Source: Methylobacterium hispanicum
GTDB taxonomy: Bacteria > Pseudomonadota > Alphaproteobacteria > Rhizobiales > Beijerinckiaceae
Assembly: GCF_022179285.1 (NCBI RefSeq)
Contig: NZ_BPQO01000001.1
Span: forward strand, 372,001-436,000
Length of the DNA: 64,000 bases
Direction of reading: 5' to 3'
The position numbers and the translations under genes are program-made. Below are positions 15,346-24,618 of the stretch, piece after piece (position 1 is the first letter of the stretch; the number at the start of each line of letters is the position of its first letter). The notes under the pieces are model-generated. The model did not search any database. It had not been told where the DNA came from and was given only the letters and a program-made list of their open reading frames with translations.

Positions 15346-16650
15346 TCAGTTCGCCTCCTCGTCGCCGGGCTCGAAGGTCTCCGGCATGGTCGACTCGGCG
15401 CTGGCGACCGGCGTCGGCGCGCTGATCGTCGAGGGCACGTTCACGCCGTCGCGCTTGTAGATGTCGTCGCGGAACTGCACGAGGCCGTCCGGGGTCGACC
15501 AGGCGGTGATGTAGGTCCAGTAGACCGGCACCGGCTGGGTCAGCGTGGCGTCGATGCGCTTGCCGCTCTCGATCGCCTGCTCGACCTGCTCGCGGCCCCA
15601 GCCGGGCGTGTCCTTCAGGAGCCACGTGATGTACTCGCGCACGTTCTGCACGCGCACGCAGCCCGAGGAGATGAAGCGGAAGTCGTCGCCGAACACGCCC
15701 TTGGTGTTCGTGTCGTGCATGAACACGCCGTAGGGGTTCGGGATGTTGATGCGCACGATCCCCATCGAGTTGAAGTCGGCGCCCGAATCCTGCCGGTAGG
15801 TGTAGCGCGTGCCCTCGTCCGAGAACCAGTTCACCGACTTCGGCGAGATCTCGCCGCCGCCCGACAGGATGCGGATCTTGTTGTCGGTGAGGTAGTTCGG
15901 ATCCTTCTGCATCTTCGGGATGAGGTCCTTCTTCACGATCGAAGCCGGGACCGTCCAGGTCGGGTTGAAATTGATCTGCGTCGCCTTGGTGTTCATGATC
16001 GGCGACTGGCGGTCGATCTTGCCGACGCCGGCGGCGTGCAGGGTCACGACCTGCCCGTTCTCGACCGTCTGGACGAGGGCCGCCGGGATGTTGGTGATGA
16101 CGAAGCGGTTGCCGAGGTTGCCCGAGTAGGAGCGCAGGCGCACCGCGTTGATCTCGAGCTGGCGCAGGCGGATGTCGGCCGGCACGTTCATGGCCTGCTG
16201 CGTGGCGAGGCTCATGGCGCCGGTCTGGCTGAGCCCGTGGCGGGCCTGGAAGCGCTTCACGCCGGCGGCCACGTAGGAATCGTAGACGCCCGAGGTGCCG
16301 GCGGCCGCGTCGAGGTCGCCGGTGACGATGAGGCGCTGGCGGACGGCCGCGACCGCCGGGCCCTTGGCGCCGATGCGCAGGCGGTCGGCGCCGCCGACCT
16401 GCCGCCAGCCGCCGCGGGCGACGATGTCCTTGTAGCGCTCGACCATCTGCTCGGTCGCCGCCACGGTCTGGGGCGACAGGATCGGGGTGGACGAGCGCTG
16501 CACCTGCATGGCGGCGGGCGATGCGTAGTCCTGCGCCCACTCGGCCTGGGCGAAGCCGCCCGGTTCGCGGGCGAGGGCGCCGCCCGCGGTGGCGGCGGTG
16601 GCGAGCAGCGCGAGGCTCGTGGAGACCCGCAGGGTTGCCAGTTTCAGCAT
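15346..16650 (-). CDS. Periplasmic L,D-transpeptidase, YcbB-like
   Basis: 434 residues. A signal peptide (LRVSTSLALLATAATAGGALA) is followed by a peptidoglycan-binding domain around 90-155 (AVAAVRQRLIVTGDL, YVAAGVKRFQARHGL) and the YkuD catalytic domain around 180-380 with MHDTNTKGVF (His312) and ISSGCVRVQN (Cys331). These enzymes form 3-3 crosslinks in peptidoglycan or attach proteins to it, using a cysteine nucleophile insensitive to most penicillins. The arrangement matches E. coli LdtD (YcbB), somewhat shorter. L,D-crosslinks are abundant in Hyphomicrobiales with polar growth. Divergent from rcdA across 442 bp. Confidence 0.9.
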   Translation of the reverse strand: MLKLATLRVSTSLALLATAATAGGALAREPGGFAQAEWAQDYASPAAMQVQRSSTPILSPQTVAATEQMVERYKDIVARGGWRQVGGADRLRIGAKGPAVAAVRQRLIVTGDLDAAAGTSGVYDSYVAAGVKRFQARHGLSQTGAMSLATQQAMNVPADIRLRQLEINAVRLRSYSGNLGNRFVITNIPAALVQTVENGQVVTLHAAGVGKIDRQSPIMNTKATQINFNPTWTVPASIVKKDLIPKMQKDPNYLTDNKIRILSGGGEISPKSVNWFSDEGTRYTYRQDSGADFNSMGIVRINIPNPYGVFMHDTNTKGVFGDDFRFISSGCVRVQNVREYITWLLKDTPGWGREQVEQAIESGKRIDATLTQPVPVYWTYITAWSTPDGLVQFRDDIYKRDGVNVPSTISAPTPVASAESTMPETFEPGDEEAN

Positions 16651-17092
16651 GGGCCGGTGGCTCTGTCCGTCGGTGGGCGAGATACGGGTTCGGCAGGCCG
16701 GATCGCCCGCCGCGCCCCTTGTCGCCGGGGTATCTGGGTACGGTTAAGAACCCATGGGGACCCGGCCAGAATGTGGCGCGCGGGTGCGGCGGCGCACCCG
16801 CCACGGCCCCGCTCGTCCCGTCGCCCGGCTGCCCGAGCGTGGCCGTGGCAGAAAAGCCGCACCGTCGCGTTTCGGGACCGGGCCGTCCCGCACCGGGACG
16901 GCAAGCGCCGGTCACGGCCCCGCCCCTCCCCTTCCGGCGCGTCGCCGCCGGTGCGGCGCCGGCGCATTAACGTTATGTTTAGCTATCGTTACCGGATCGC
17001 CCCGCGGGGCGCTAGGATTGCGTCCACGACCACGCGATCGGCGTGCGGATCCCGACACGGGACGCCGCCCGAACCGGGGTTCAGGAGGCAAG
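16651..17092. other. Divergent promoter region between ldt and rcdA
   Basis: No convincing coding frame. It is GC-rich up to about 16965, then carries a short AT-richer island (16965-16995) that is the best candidate core promoter for rcdA and contains the CtrA-like site. A strong AGGAGG ribosome-binding site precedes rcdA. Confidence 0.6.
16967..16981 (+). promoter_or_regulatory. CtrA-like binding site upstream of rcdA
   Basis: TTAA-CGTTATG-TTTA matches the alphaproteobacterial CtrA consensus TTAA-N7-TTAA in seven of eight positions, in the only AT-rich patch of the intergenic region, about 112-126 bases before the rcdA ATG. In Caulobacter rcdA expression depends on CtrA, so the context fits; a chance match is still possible. 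Confidence 0.45.
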
Positions 17093-17617
17093 ATGAACGG
17101 CTTCGACGTCACGTTCCGCGACGAGCGCGACTGGGTGGATTTCGGCCGGACCTATGTGGGGTCGGAGGCCTTCCGCGCCCTCTTCCGCGACGGCATGGCG
17201 CTGGTCGAGGAGACCGCGGCCTATCTCGACGGCGAGGGCCGCGAGGAGTCCCGCCTGATCTCGCGCGACGCAACCCTCTGCTACGCCTCAGAGAGCATGC
17301 GGCTGACCACGCTGCTGATGCAGGTCGCCTCGTGGCTCCTGGTGCAGCGCGCCGTCTCCGAGGGCGAACTGACCCCGAGCCAGGCCCTTCAGGAGAAGAA
17401 CCGCGTGCGGCTCGCCGCCGCCGAGCCGCCGAAGCCCGAGAGCTTCGGCCTGCTACCGGTGCGGCTCCAGAACCTGATCCTGCGCACCCGTCGCCTGCAC
17501 AGCCGCATCCTGCACCTCGACGGCCTGATCTCGGAAGACCGTCCGGCCCCGGTGCCGCGCGAGAGCCCGGTGGCGGCCCAGCAGGGCCTGCTCCGCTCGG
17601 TCTTCCAGCACCACTGA
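17093..17617 (+). CDS. rcdA: RcdA, regulator of CtrA degradation (DUF1465)
   Basis: 174 residues, family length. The sequence begins NGFDVTFRDERDWVDFGRTY and contains ALVEETAAYLDGEGREESR and YASESMRLTTLLMQVASWLL, the helical DUF1465 signature. RcdA is an adaptor that, with CpdR and PopA, delivers the cell-cycle regulator CtrA and other substrates to the ClpXP protease. CAGGAGG sits 7 bases before the ATG. The C-terminal 20 residues are likely disordered, as in Caulobacter RcdA. It stands alone between ldt and rpmE. Confidence 0.9.
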   Translation: MNGFDVTFRDERDWVDFGRTYVGSEAFRALFRDGMALVEETAAYLDGEGREESRLISRDATLCYASESMRLTTLLMQVASWLLVQRAVSEGELTPSQALQEKNRVRLAAAEPPKPESFGLLPVRLQNLILRTRRLHSRILHLDGLISEDRPAPVPRESPVAAQQGLLRSVFQHH

Positions 17618-17632
17618 GGACGCGCCCGTCGT

Positions 17633-17661
17633 CCCCTCTCGCTCTGGGGAGGGAGAGGGAC
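17633..17661. repeat. REP-like palindrome after rcdA
   Basis: CCCCTCTCGCTCTGGGGAGGG followed by AGAGGGA is an imperfect member of the CTCTCCC/GGGAGAG palindrome family found as inverted pairs elsewhere in the window. It appears single here. Confidence 0.45.
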
Positions 17662-17691
17662 GCACGGGGCCCGAAGCACCGTGCGGGCACG

Positions 17692-17728
17692 AAAAAAGGG
17701 GCGCTTCCTTGCGGAGGCGCCCCTTTTT
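17692..17728. terminator. Bidirectional terminator between rcdA and rpmE
   Basis: AAAAAGGGGCGC (17693-17704) pairs with GCGCCCCTTTTT (17717-17728) around a 12-base loop, giving a U-tract in either direction. It separates the convergent rcdA and rpmE genes. Confidence 0.85.
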
Positions 17729-17757
17729 CATGCCGTCCCGGAGGCCGGCGCGCCGCC

Positions 17758-18009
17758 TCAGCGGCGGCCGACGAGGTTGCCGAAGCGCGAGTTGAAGCGC
17801 GAGACGCGGCCGCCGCGATCGAGCATCTTCTGCTCGCCGCCGGTCCAGGCCGGGTGGGTGAGCGGATCGATGTCGAGGTTCAGCGTGTCGCCTTCCTTGC
17901 CGTAGGTCGAGCGCGTCCGGTAATCGCTGCCGTCGGTCATCACGACCTTGATGAAGTGGTAGTCGGGGTGCTCGGTACCCTTGGCCTTCGCGGCCGCGTC
18001 CTTCGCCAT
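17758..18009 (-). CDS. rpmE: 50S ribosomal protein L31
   Basis: 83 residues. [20 protein letters not shown] and [20 protein letters not shown] are diagnostic of bacterial L31. There is no cysteine, so this is the zinc-independent (C-) form. The N-terminus has about 12 extra residues ([12 protein letters not shown]) relative to many L31 proteins; the ATG before AKDAAAK is used because no closer start codon exists. L31 sits at the central protuberance and bridges the subunits. Confidence 0.95.
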   Translation of the reverse strand: MAKDAAAKAKGTEHPDYHFIKVVMTDGSDYRTRSTYGKEGDTLNLDIDPLTHPAWTGGEQKMLDRGGRVSRFNSRFGNLVGRR

Positions 18010-18082
18010 GACCTTTGTCCCTGCAGTGCCGTCCGGGTGGGGATCGCCCCGCCCGCCGGGTTGACCTGGTGTTCTTGGAATT

Positions 18083-18111
18083 GTTGCAATGAACCCGAGG
18101 TTCATGGCAAC
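18083..18111. promoter_or_regulatory. Inverted repeat upstream of rpmE
   Basis: ATGAACC-CGA-GGTTCAT (18089-18105) is a perfect 7-bp palindrome extended outward by GTTGC / GGCAAC with a bulge. It lies about 75-100 bases before the rpmE start and in the divergent gap with the ABC exporter. It could be an operator or a ribosomal-protein mRNA leader structure; it does not look like a Zur box. Confidence 0.4.
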
Positions 18112-18250
18112 GGCTCGTGCAACGCCGACCGGCCCGTCTCTAGAGGCCCGCGGCCATTCAACACGCGCAATCGGATGAAGCCGCGCGTATATCCCAGGCT
18201 CCGTCCGCGAACAAGCGCACTCGTACAGGGTGGGATCCGAACGGAACGCC

Positions 18251-20092
18251 ATGGGTAAGACAACACGCGGGGCCGAGGGGCGCGGCAAGGCATCGCTCGG
18301 CGCCCTGCGCCCCCTCCTCCCCTACGCCGCGCGCTATCGCGGCCGCATGCTCGCGGCGCTGGTCGCGCTGGCCGCCGCCTCCGCCGCCACCCTGACGGTG
18401 CCGATCGCGATGCGGCGGGTGATCGACCACGGCTTCTCGGCCGAGGGCTCCGCCGTCATCGACGCCTATTTCCTGGCGCTGCTGGGCGTGGTCACGGTGC
18501 TGGCGCTGGCCTCGGCCGCCCGCACCTACACTGTGACGACGCTCGGCGAGCGCGTGGTGGCGGACCTGCGAAGCGCCGTCTTCGCCCGCCTCACGGTGCT
18601 CGACCCGGCCTTCTTCGACCGCACGCAGTCCGGCGAGATCGTCTCGCGGCTCACCGCCGACGCCACGCAGGTGAAGGCGGTGTTCGGCGTCTCGATCTCG
18701 ATCCTGCTGCGCAACCTGTTCCTGTTCATCGGCGCGGTCGCCATGATGGTGGTGACGAGCCCGCGGCTCTCCGTGATGGTGCTGGCGGCCATCCCGCTCA
18801 TCGTCTTCCCGCTGATCGTCTCGGGCCGCGGCGTGCGCCGCCGCTCGCGCGCCGCGCAGGACCGGCTCGCCGACGCCTCCGCGTACGCGGCCGAAGCCGT
18901 GGGGGCCGTGCGCACCATGCAGGCCTTCGGCCGCTCGGAGGCCACCGCCGCCCGCTTCGCCGCGGCCTCGGAGGAGGCCTACGGGGCGGCCCGCAACTCG
19001 ATCCGGGCCCGCGCCCTACTGACGGGCGTCGCCATCTTCCTGATCTCGACCAGCGTCGTCGGGGTGATGTGGTACGGGGCGCAAGGGGTGCTCAGCCACC
19101 AGATGAGCGCCGGCCAGCTCTCGCAGTTCGTGCTCTACGCGGTGTTCGGCGCGGGCGCGCTCGGCCAGCTCTCCGAGGTCTACGGCGAGATGGCGCAGTC
19201 GGCCGGCGCCGCCGAGCGCCTGGCCGAGATCCTGGCCGCCGAGCCGGCGATCGGCCGGCCGGCCGATCCAGTGGCTCTACCCGTCCCCGCCCGCGGCGCC
19301 GTGACCTTCGAGGCCGTGCGCTTCGCCTACCCGACCCGCGAGGAGAAGCCGGCCCTCGACGGTCTCACCTTCCGCGCGGCGCCCGGCGAGCGCATCGCGC
19401 TGGTCGGCCCGTCGGGTGCCGGCAAGAGTACCGTGCTGCAACTGCTGCTGCGCTTCTACGACCCGCAGGCGGGCCGCGTGCTGGTCGATGGCGTCGATCT
19501 CGTCCGCACCGATCCGGACGACCTGCGCGCCCGCATGGCGCTGGTGCCGCAGGACCCGACCGTGTTCTCCGGCACGGTGATGGAGAACATCCGCTACGGC
19601 CGCACCGAGGCCGGCGAGGCGGAGGTGCGGCGCGCGGCCGAGCTCGCCCACGCGGCCGGCTTCATCGAGGCCCTGCCGCAGGGCTACCACACCCAGATCG
19701 GCGAGCGCGGCGTGACGCTGTCGGGTGGCCAGCGCCAGCGCATCGCCATCGCGCGGGCGATCCTGAAGGACGCGCCGATCCTGCTCCTCGACGAGGCGAC
19801 CTCGGCCCTCGATGCCGAATCGGAGCGGGCTGTGCAGCAGGCGCTCGACACGCTGATGCGGGGCCGCACTACACTGGTCATCGCCCACCGGCTCGCCACG
19901 ATCCGCGCCGCCGACCGCATCCTCGTCCTCGACGAGGGCCGGATCGTCGAGGCGGGCACGCACGAGAGCCTGCTGGCGCAGGGCGCGCTCTACGCGCAGC
20001 TCGCCGCGCTCCAGTTCACCGACGCGCTGGACGAGACCGCCCGCGGCAAGGGCCAGCGGGCGCGGACGGAGACGCTGCCGGCGGCGGAGTAG
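18251..20092 (+). CDS. ABC exporter half-transporter (MsbA/ABCB type)
   Basis: 613 residues. The N-terminal ABC membrane domain (about 20-330) has six predicted segments and the coupling motif [18 protein letters not shown]; the ATPase domain has Walker [10 protein letters not shown] at 386-394, signature LSGGQ at 490-494, Walker B ILLLDEA at 510-516 and the H-loop IAHRL. It would act as a homodimer in the inner membrane, exporting lipids or hydrophobic compounds; the substrate cannot be read from sequence. An in-frame GTG seven codons upstream is an alternative start. Alphaproteobacterial homologues form an ABCB-like clade near MsbA. Confidence 0.9.
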   Translation: MGKTTRGAEGRGKASLGALRPLLPYAARYRGRMLAALVALAAASAATLTVPIAMRRVIDHGFSAEGSAVIDAYFLALLGVVTVLALASAARTYTVTTLGERVVADLRSAVFARLTVLDPAFFDRTQSGEIVSRLTADATQVKAVFGVSISILLRNLFLFIGAVAMMVVTSPRLSVMVLAAIPLIVFPLIVSGRGVRRRSRAAQDRLADASAYAAEAVGAVRTMQAFGRSEATAARFAAASEEAYGAARNSIRARALLTGVAIFLISTSVVGVMWYGAQGVLSHQMSAGQLSQFVLYAVFGAGALGQLSEVYGEMAQSAGAAERLAEILAAEPAIGRPADPVALPVPARGAVTFEAVRFAYPTREEKPALDGLTFRAAPGERIALVGPSGAGKSTVLQLLLRFYDPQAGRVLVDGVDLVRTDPDDLRARMALVPQDPTVFSGTVMENIRYGRTEAGEAEVRRAAELAHAAGFIEALPQGYHTQIGERGVTLSGGQRQRIAIARAILKDAPILLLDEATSALDAESERAVQQALDTLMRGRTTLVIAHRLATIRAADRILVLDEGRIVEAGTHESLLAQGALYAQLAALQFTDALDETARGKGQRARTETLPAAE

Positions 20093-20450
20093 CGGCGGCG
20101 CCTTCAAGGAAGCCCGTGCCTCCTGCGGGCAGCCACCGCGAGAGTCGGCGGATCCCTTCTCCCTGCCGTGCGGGGAGAGGGCATCGGCGACCTCGTCGTC
20201 GCCGAAGCGAGGCGGCGCATCGATCCCGAAGGGACCGACCCGGGGGTTGATGGGGCTTCGACGAAAGAGGCTTGTCCGGATCCGCCCCCTCACCGCCGCT
20301 GCGGCCTCGCCTCAGCCTCCCGCAGGCACGACAAGGTGCCCGCGGGCCTCTCCCCGCACGCGGGGAGAGGGAGAGCCGCGGTAGCCAGTGTGATCGACCG
20401 GAAACGATCTCGCGTAGCGGACGAGATGCGTCGAAGAGAGTCGAACCCCT
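20093..20450. repeat. Non-coding gap with an inverted pair of REP-like palindromes
   Basis: No coding frame is convincing. Two palindromes with the CTCCC/GGGGAGAGGG core occur, at 20157-20182 (CTTCTCCCTGCCGTGCGGGG then AGAGGG) and 20346-20375 (GGCCTCTCCCCGCACGCGGG then GAGAGGGAG). Between them lies a CCCCCTCACC block at about 20284 like the one that borders the paired elements near 37.5 and 41.4 kb. Confidence 0.6.
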
Positions 20451-20822
20451 TTAGCGCCGCGCGGGGATCAGCGCCCCGAGCGCGGCGACGAGCCAGCCGG
20501 CCATCAGGGCGGTGCCGCCGATCGGCGCGGCCATCGGGAAGAGCGGCCTCGTATAGAGCGCCCGCAGCGCGAGGTCGCCGCTGAACAGGGCGAGGCCGGC
20601 GAGCAGCAGGAGCGCGGCGAGCCGCGTCGGCCACGCCCGCGTCAACCCGGCACCGCCCAGCGCGGCCAGGGCCAGGATCGCAGGCGCGTGGAAGAGCAGG
20701 AACTGCGCGGCGGTCTTCAGCGAATCCGTGCCCGTCCCATGCGCGGCCGCGGCGGAGGCCGCAACGCCGAGTCCGCCCGCGAGGGCGGCCAGCGCGACGA
20801 CCAGCCGGTCGGCAAGGCTCAC
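20451..20822 (-). CDS. DUF423 family membrane protein
   Basis: 123 residues with four predicted transmembrane helices. AAHGTGTDSLKTAAQFLLFHA and LALFSGDLALRALYTRPLFP, ending in PIGGTALMAGWLVAAL, are the DUF423 signature. Function unknown; homologues are widespread inner-membrane proteins. The start codon overlaps the engB stop by 4 bp, so it is the last gene of the rpmH-rnpA-yidC-engB operon and translationally coupled. Confidence 0.85.
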   Translation of the reverse strand: MSLADRLVVALAALAGGLGVAASAAAAHGTGTDSLKTAAQFLLFHAPAILALAALGGAGLTRAWPTRLAALLLLAGLALFSGDLALRALYTRPLFPMAAPIGGTALMAGWLVAALGALIPARR

Positions 20823-21475
20823 GGCGCGCGCTCCGCGAGCAGCCGGGCGATCGCCGCGCGCAGCTCCGGCACGCCGCTGTCGTCGCGGCTCGAGGTCAGG
20901 ATGATCTGCGGGAAGGCCGCCGGGCGCCGGGCAAGCGCGGCCTCGATGCCGGCGAGCCTGTTCGCGACCTCGGACTTCTTCAGCGCGTCGGCCTTCGTCA
21001 GTACGATCTGGTAGCTGACGGCCGCCTTGTCCAAGCCGTCGAGCACGTCGGTGTCGAGGCTCTTCAGGCCGTGGCGCGCGTCGATCAGCACGAAGACCCG
21101 GGCGAGGTTGGCGCGGCCCTTGAGGTAGTCGTGGATCAGCCGCGTCCAGGCCTCGACCTTCGCCTTCTCGACCGCGGCGTAGCCGTAGCCCGGCATGTCC
21201 ACGAGGCTGAGGCGCGGACCGACCTTGAAGAAGTTGAGCTGCTGCGTCCGCCCCGGCGTGTGCGAGGTGCGCGCCAGCGTGTTGCGGCCGGTGAGCGCGT
21301 TGATCAGGCTCGACTTGCCGACATTCGAGCGACCCGCGAAGGCGATCTCGACATCCTCCATCGGCGGTAGCCGGTCGAGGGTCTGGGCGGCGGCGTAGAA
21401 GTCGGCGGCGCCCGCGAAAAGCAGGCGGCCGGCCTCGATGAGGCCGGCCTCCTTGTCGTCGTCCGTCTGGTTCAC
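20819..21475 (-). CDS. engB: Ribosome biogenesis GTPase EngB (YihA/YsxC)
   Basis: 218 residues. G-motifs: G1 GRSNVGKSS at 48-56, G2 TPGRTQ near 73, G3 DMPGYG at 93-98, G4 LTKADALKK. Essential in many bacteria for 50S subunit assembly. It lies 10 bp after yidC, in the classical order. Confidence 0.95.
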   Translation of the reverse strand: MNQTDDDKEAGLIEAGRLLFAGAADFYAAAQTLDRLPPMEDVEIAFAGRSNVGKSSLINALTGRNTLARTSHTPGRTQQLNFFKVGPRLSLVDMPGYGYAAVEKAKVEAWTRLIHDYLKGRANLARVFVLIDARHGLKSLDTDVLDGLDKAAVSYQIVLTKADALKKSEVANRLAGIEAALARRPAAFPQIILTSSRDDSGVPELRAAIARLLAERAP

Positions 21476-21485
21476 GAGGCGGGTC

Positions 21486-23342
21486 TCAGCTCTTGGCGGC
21501 CACGTTCTTCGACGCGCCGCGACGGAACGTGCCCCTGAGGTTGTCCCACAGCTCTACCTTCACGCCGTTGCGGCGCATGATGACGTATTGCTGGATCACC
21601 GAGAGGGTGTTGTTCCAGGCCCAGTAGATCACCAGGCCGGCCGGGAACGAGCCGAGCATGAAGGTGAAGATGATCGGCATGAAGGTGAAGACCTGCGCCT
21701 GGACCGGGTCCGGCGGCGCGGGGTTCATCTTCATCTGCACGAACATCGTGATGCCCATGATGATCGGCCAGATGCCCAGATGCACGAAGTCGGGCGCGGC
21801 GTAGGGCAGAAGGCCGAACAGGTTGAGGAAGCTCGTCGGATCGGGCGCCGCCAGATCCTGGATCCAGCCGAAGAAGGGCGCGTGCCGCATCTCGATGGTG
21901 ATGAACAGGACCTTGTAGAGCGCGAAGAAGACCGGGATCTGGATCAACACGGGCCAGCAGCCGGCGACCGGGTTGATCTTCTCCTTCTTGTACAGCTCCA
22001 TCATCGCCTGCTGCTGCTTCATCTTATCGTCTTTGTACCGCTCCCGGATGGAGGCCATCTCGGGCTGCACGGCCTTCATCTTGGCCATGGAGACGTAGGA
22101 GCGGTTGGCGATAGGCAGGAAGAAGAGCTTCAGGATCGCCGTGACGACGAGGATCGAGACGCCGAAATTGCCGAACAGGTGGAAGAAGAAATCCAGCGCC
22201 CGGAACATCGGCTTGGTGATGAAGTGGAACCAGCCCCAGTCGATCATCAGATCGAACTGCTTGATGCCGAGATTCTTCTCGTAGGCGTTGATGGTGTTGA
22301 CCTCCTTGGCGCCCGCGAACAGGCGCTGGGTCGAGGCCAGGGTGGCGCCGGGCTCGACGCTGCGGCCGTCACCGCGCACGCTCGCCTGGTAGACCTGGGT
22401 CCGGCCGTCCGCGCGCTCGGTGAAGGCACCCGTATAGGGGGTCTGCTGGTCCGGGATCGCGGCCGCGGCCCAGTACTTGTCGGTGATGCCGACGAAGCCG
22501 CCGGTCACGTTCGACCACGCCTTGCCCTTGGTGTTGGCGCCGCCGTAGGCGCCCTCCTTGGCGAGGTGGTCGTAGGTGTATTCCTGCAGGCCGTCGTTGC
22601 CGAGGACGCCGATCATGCCCTCGTGCAGGACGTAGTAGCCTTGGGTATGCGGCTTACCCCAGCGCGAGACGAGGCTGTAGGGATAGAGCGTCACCGCGCC
22701 CGAGCCCTTGTTCTCGACCTCGTCGCGGACCGTGAACATGAACTTGTCGTCGATCGCCAGGATGCGGCGGAAGACGAGGCCGGCGCCGTTGTCCCAGGTC
22801 AGGGTGACCGGCATGCCGGGCGAGAGCGTCTCGCCGCTCGCCGTCCAGAGCGTGTCGTTGGTGGGCAGCGGGCCCGCGTTCTGGCCGACCCAGCCGAACT
22901 CGGCGTAGTAGGGCGTCTCGGTGCCGGCGGGCGAGAACAGCACGATCTCCGGGCTCTTGTCGTCCACGGTCTCGTGGTAGCCCTTGAGCTTCACGTCGTC
23001 GATGCGGCCGCCCTTGAGCGCGACCGAGCCCGAGAGCGCCGGGGTCTCGATGCGGATGCGCGGCGAGCGGGCGAGCACCGCGTCGCGCGGCTCGGGGGCG
23101 GAGGGGTTCGTGCCGGCGACCGGCGCCGCCGGGCCGCCCTCCTTAGGCGCGGGCGAGGGCACGCCGTCCGGGCTGACGCCCGGGGGCTGCGCCTGCGTCT
23201 GAGCCTGCTGGTTCTGCAGGGCGGCCTGCCGCTGCTGCTCGACCCGCGGCGCGGCGACGAAGTAGTTCCAGCCGAGGAGCACGACGAGCGACAGGGCGAT
23301 CGCCACGATCATGTTCGTCTTGTCATTGCCCATCTGGGACAC
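21486..23342 (-). CDS. yidC: Membrane protein insertase YidC
   Basis: 618 residues, the long Gram-negative form. One N-terminal transmembrane helix ([18 protein letters not shown]) is followed by a Gln/Pro-rich linker, a large periplasmic beta-supersandwich domain (about 75-370) and the conserved five-helix insertase core ([20 protein letters not shown] onward), including [16 protein letters not shown]. It inserts and folds inner-membrane proteins alone or with SecYEG. The start overlaps the end of rnpA by 20 bp. Confidence 0.95.
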   Translation of the reverse strand: MSQMGNDKTNMIVAIALSLVVLLGWNYFVAAPRVEQQRQAALQNQQAQTQAQPPGVSPDGVPSPAPKEGGPAAPVAGTNPSAPEPRDAVLARSPRIRIETPALSGSVALKGGRIDDVKLKGYHETVDDKSPEIVLFSPAGTETPYYAEFGWVGQNAGPLPTNDTLWTASGETLSPGMPVTLTWDNGAGLVFRRILAIDDKFMFTVRDEVENKGSGAVTLYPYSLVSRWGKPHTQGYYVLHEGMIGVLGNDGLQEYTYDHLAKEGAYGGANTKGKAWSNVTGGFVGITDKYWAAAAIPDQQTPYTGAFTERADGRTQVYQASVRGDGRSVEPGATLASTQRLFAGAKEVNTINAYEKNLGIKQFDLMIDWGWFHFITKPMFRALDFFFHLFGNFGVSILVVTAILKLFFLPIANRSYVSMAKMKAVQPEMASIRERYKDDKMKQQQAMMELYKKEKINPVAGCWPVLIQIPVFFALYKVLFITIEMRHAPFFGWIQDLAAPDPTSFLNLFGLLPYAAPDFVHLGIWPIIMGITMFVQMKMNPAPPDPVQAQVFTFMPIIFTFMLGSFPAGLVIYWAWNNTLSVIQQYVIMRRNGVKVELWDNLRGTFRRGASKNVAAKS

Positions 23343-23868
23343 CGCCGCACGCGTTCGAGAGGGATTGCGGGAGAGACGCGGCCGGAGCGGGAGAGCCCGC
23401 CGCGCGACCGTGAGGTGTGGGTTGGTCCGGCTTGCCGCCAGAGGTCTTGCCGCCAGAAGTCGGCCCGGGCGCGCCGCGCTGGCCCGAGCGTCGCGGGCGG
23501 GGACCGGCGTCGGGGCCGCGTGCCTTGACCACTGCGGTGACCGCGCGGCGCAGATCGTCCTTCAGGGCGTCGAAGGGGGCATCGAGCGCGGGGCGCCGGG
23601 CAATCAGCACGATGTCGGCCGGAACGACGGGCAGGTCGGCCGCCACCGCCGCCACGGCCGCGCGCAGACGCCGCCGGATGCGGTTGCGCTCCGTGGCATG
23701 GCCGACCCGCTTGGTGATGGTGAAGCCGACACGCAGAGCCTTCGGGTCGTCCGGGGCCGCGCCATCGCGCAGTCGTCCCTGCCCGGTCATGCGCTCGGTG
23801 TGAAAGCGGCGCCCGTCGGCCGCCGCTAGGAAGTCGGGCCGCCGCCTGAGCCGCTCGATCGTCGACAT
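23323..23868 (-). CDS. rnpA: Ribonuclease P protein component
   Basis: 181 residues from the ATG before [12 protein letters not shown] (an ATG 13 codons upstream at 23907 is in frame). The RNA-binding RNR-type motif appears as [17 protein letters not shown]. The core ends near residue 120; a further 60-residue basic, Gly/Pro-rich tail ([20 protein letters not shown]) is unusual in length and overlaps the start of yidC. It binds the 5' leader of pre-tRNA with RNase P RNA. Confidence 0.95.
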   Translation of the reverse strand: MSTIERLRRRPDFLAAADGRRFHTERMTGQGRLRDGAAPDDPKALRVGFTITKRVGHATERNRIRRRLRAAVAAVAADLPVVPADIVLIARRPALDAPFDALKDDLRRAVTAVVKARGPDAGPRPRRSGQRGAPGPTSGGKTSGGKPDQPTPHGRAAGSPAPAASLPQSLSNACGGVPDGQ

Positions 23869-23935
23869 CGCCGATCCGACCCCGCTGGCCTCGATGGTCG
23901 CGGGCACCCGGGCGGGTGCCGCGAGGGGGTCCGCC

Positions 23936-24070
23936 TTACGCGGACAGGCGCTTGCGGCCGTGGGCGCGACGGCGCGCGATCACCTTGCGGCCGCCGGCGG
24001 TCGCCATGCGGGCGCGGAAGCCGTGACGGCGCTTACGGACGAGCTTGCTCGGCTGGTAGGTTCTCTTCAT
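23936..24070 (-). CDS. rpmH: 50S ribosomal protein L34
   Basis: 44 residues, exactly family length: [18 protein letters not shown] start, then [20 protein letters not shown] and KRLSA. First gene of the rpmH-rnpA-yidC-engB-DUF423 cluster; 67 bases separate it from rnpA. Confidence 0.97.
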   Translation of the reverse strand: MKRTYQPSKLVRKRRHGFRARMATAGGRKVIARRRAHGRKRLSA

Positions 24071-24250
24071 GGCGATGCCTTCAGGGTCGAGGCGCGTTCG
24101 CGGACGGCGGCTGCCGTGTGCCCGACCTTCACGCGTCCTGGAGAGTGTCTGCAAACGCGAAGGGCGCCCGAACGGGGCGCCTCGACGCGACTGGCGGGCT
24201 TATGGCGGAAGGGTGCGGCGAAGTCAACGTTTCGTGCAAGGCCTGCGCCC

Positions 24251-24466
24251 TCAGGCGCGGCGGCACAGGTCGGCCGGGTCCGCGCGGCGATCGAGCACGA
24301 GGGCGACGGCGAGGGCGCTCAGGCTGGCGACGAACGGCGCCAGCGCCAGAACTCCGGGACCGAGCGGTCTCCAGCCGAGACCGACGGTGAGGAGGCCACC
24401 GGGAAGCGCGGCTGCAACGAGGTGAAACATCGGGCGCATCTCGCGACGCGCGCTCCATGCCCGCAT
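24251..24466 (-). CDS. Possible small membrane protein
   Basis: 71 residues (62 from the second Met, before RPMFHLV). Two hydrophobic segments, LVAAALPGGLLTVGLGW and LALAPFVASLSALAVALVL, with a basic end. No clear ribosome-binding site; the frame lies between rpmH and apt in DNA with no better candidate. It may be a chance frame. Confidence 0.35.
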   Translation of the reverse strand: MRAWSARREMRPMFHLVAAALPGGLLTVGLGWRPLGPGVLALAPFVASLSALAVALVLDRRADPADLCRRA

Positions 24467-24618
24467 CCGACGGGAAGGCTTAGAAGATCCACCCCGTTTT
24501 GGAATACGCCGAACAGGGCAGATCGGCGAAAATCATACCCTTCCCAGGTCTATTTTCATGCGGCCCACCACCGTCGGTGCATGACCTTCGGATCCCGCTA
24601 CCTACGATCAGGACACCC

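Noticed and set aside
14552..16915. A 787-codon open frame on the minus strand
   Set aside because: Shadow frame over the L,D-transpeptidase and the PfpI gene; Arg/Ala/Gly/His-rich composition typical of wrong-frame translation in GC-rich DNA.
17814..18009. Zinc-binding L31 with Zur control
   Set aside because: The protein has no cysteines, and the palindrome upstream does not resemble a Zur box.
15715..18258. An 847-codon open frame on the plus strand
   Set aside because: Runs antisense to ldt and out of frame with rcdA and rpmE, both of which are clear family members.
20093..20450. Possible CRISPR or tRNA in the repeat-bearing gap
   Set aside because: The repeats are two inverted palindromes, not regularly spaced direct repeats, and no cloverleaf could be formed.
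24129..24458. A 109-codon minus-strand frame upstream of rpmH
   Set aside because: Arg/Ser/Pro-rich shadow; the competing hydrophobic 71-codon frame is more protein-like, though itself weak.
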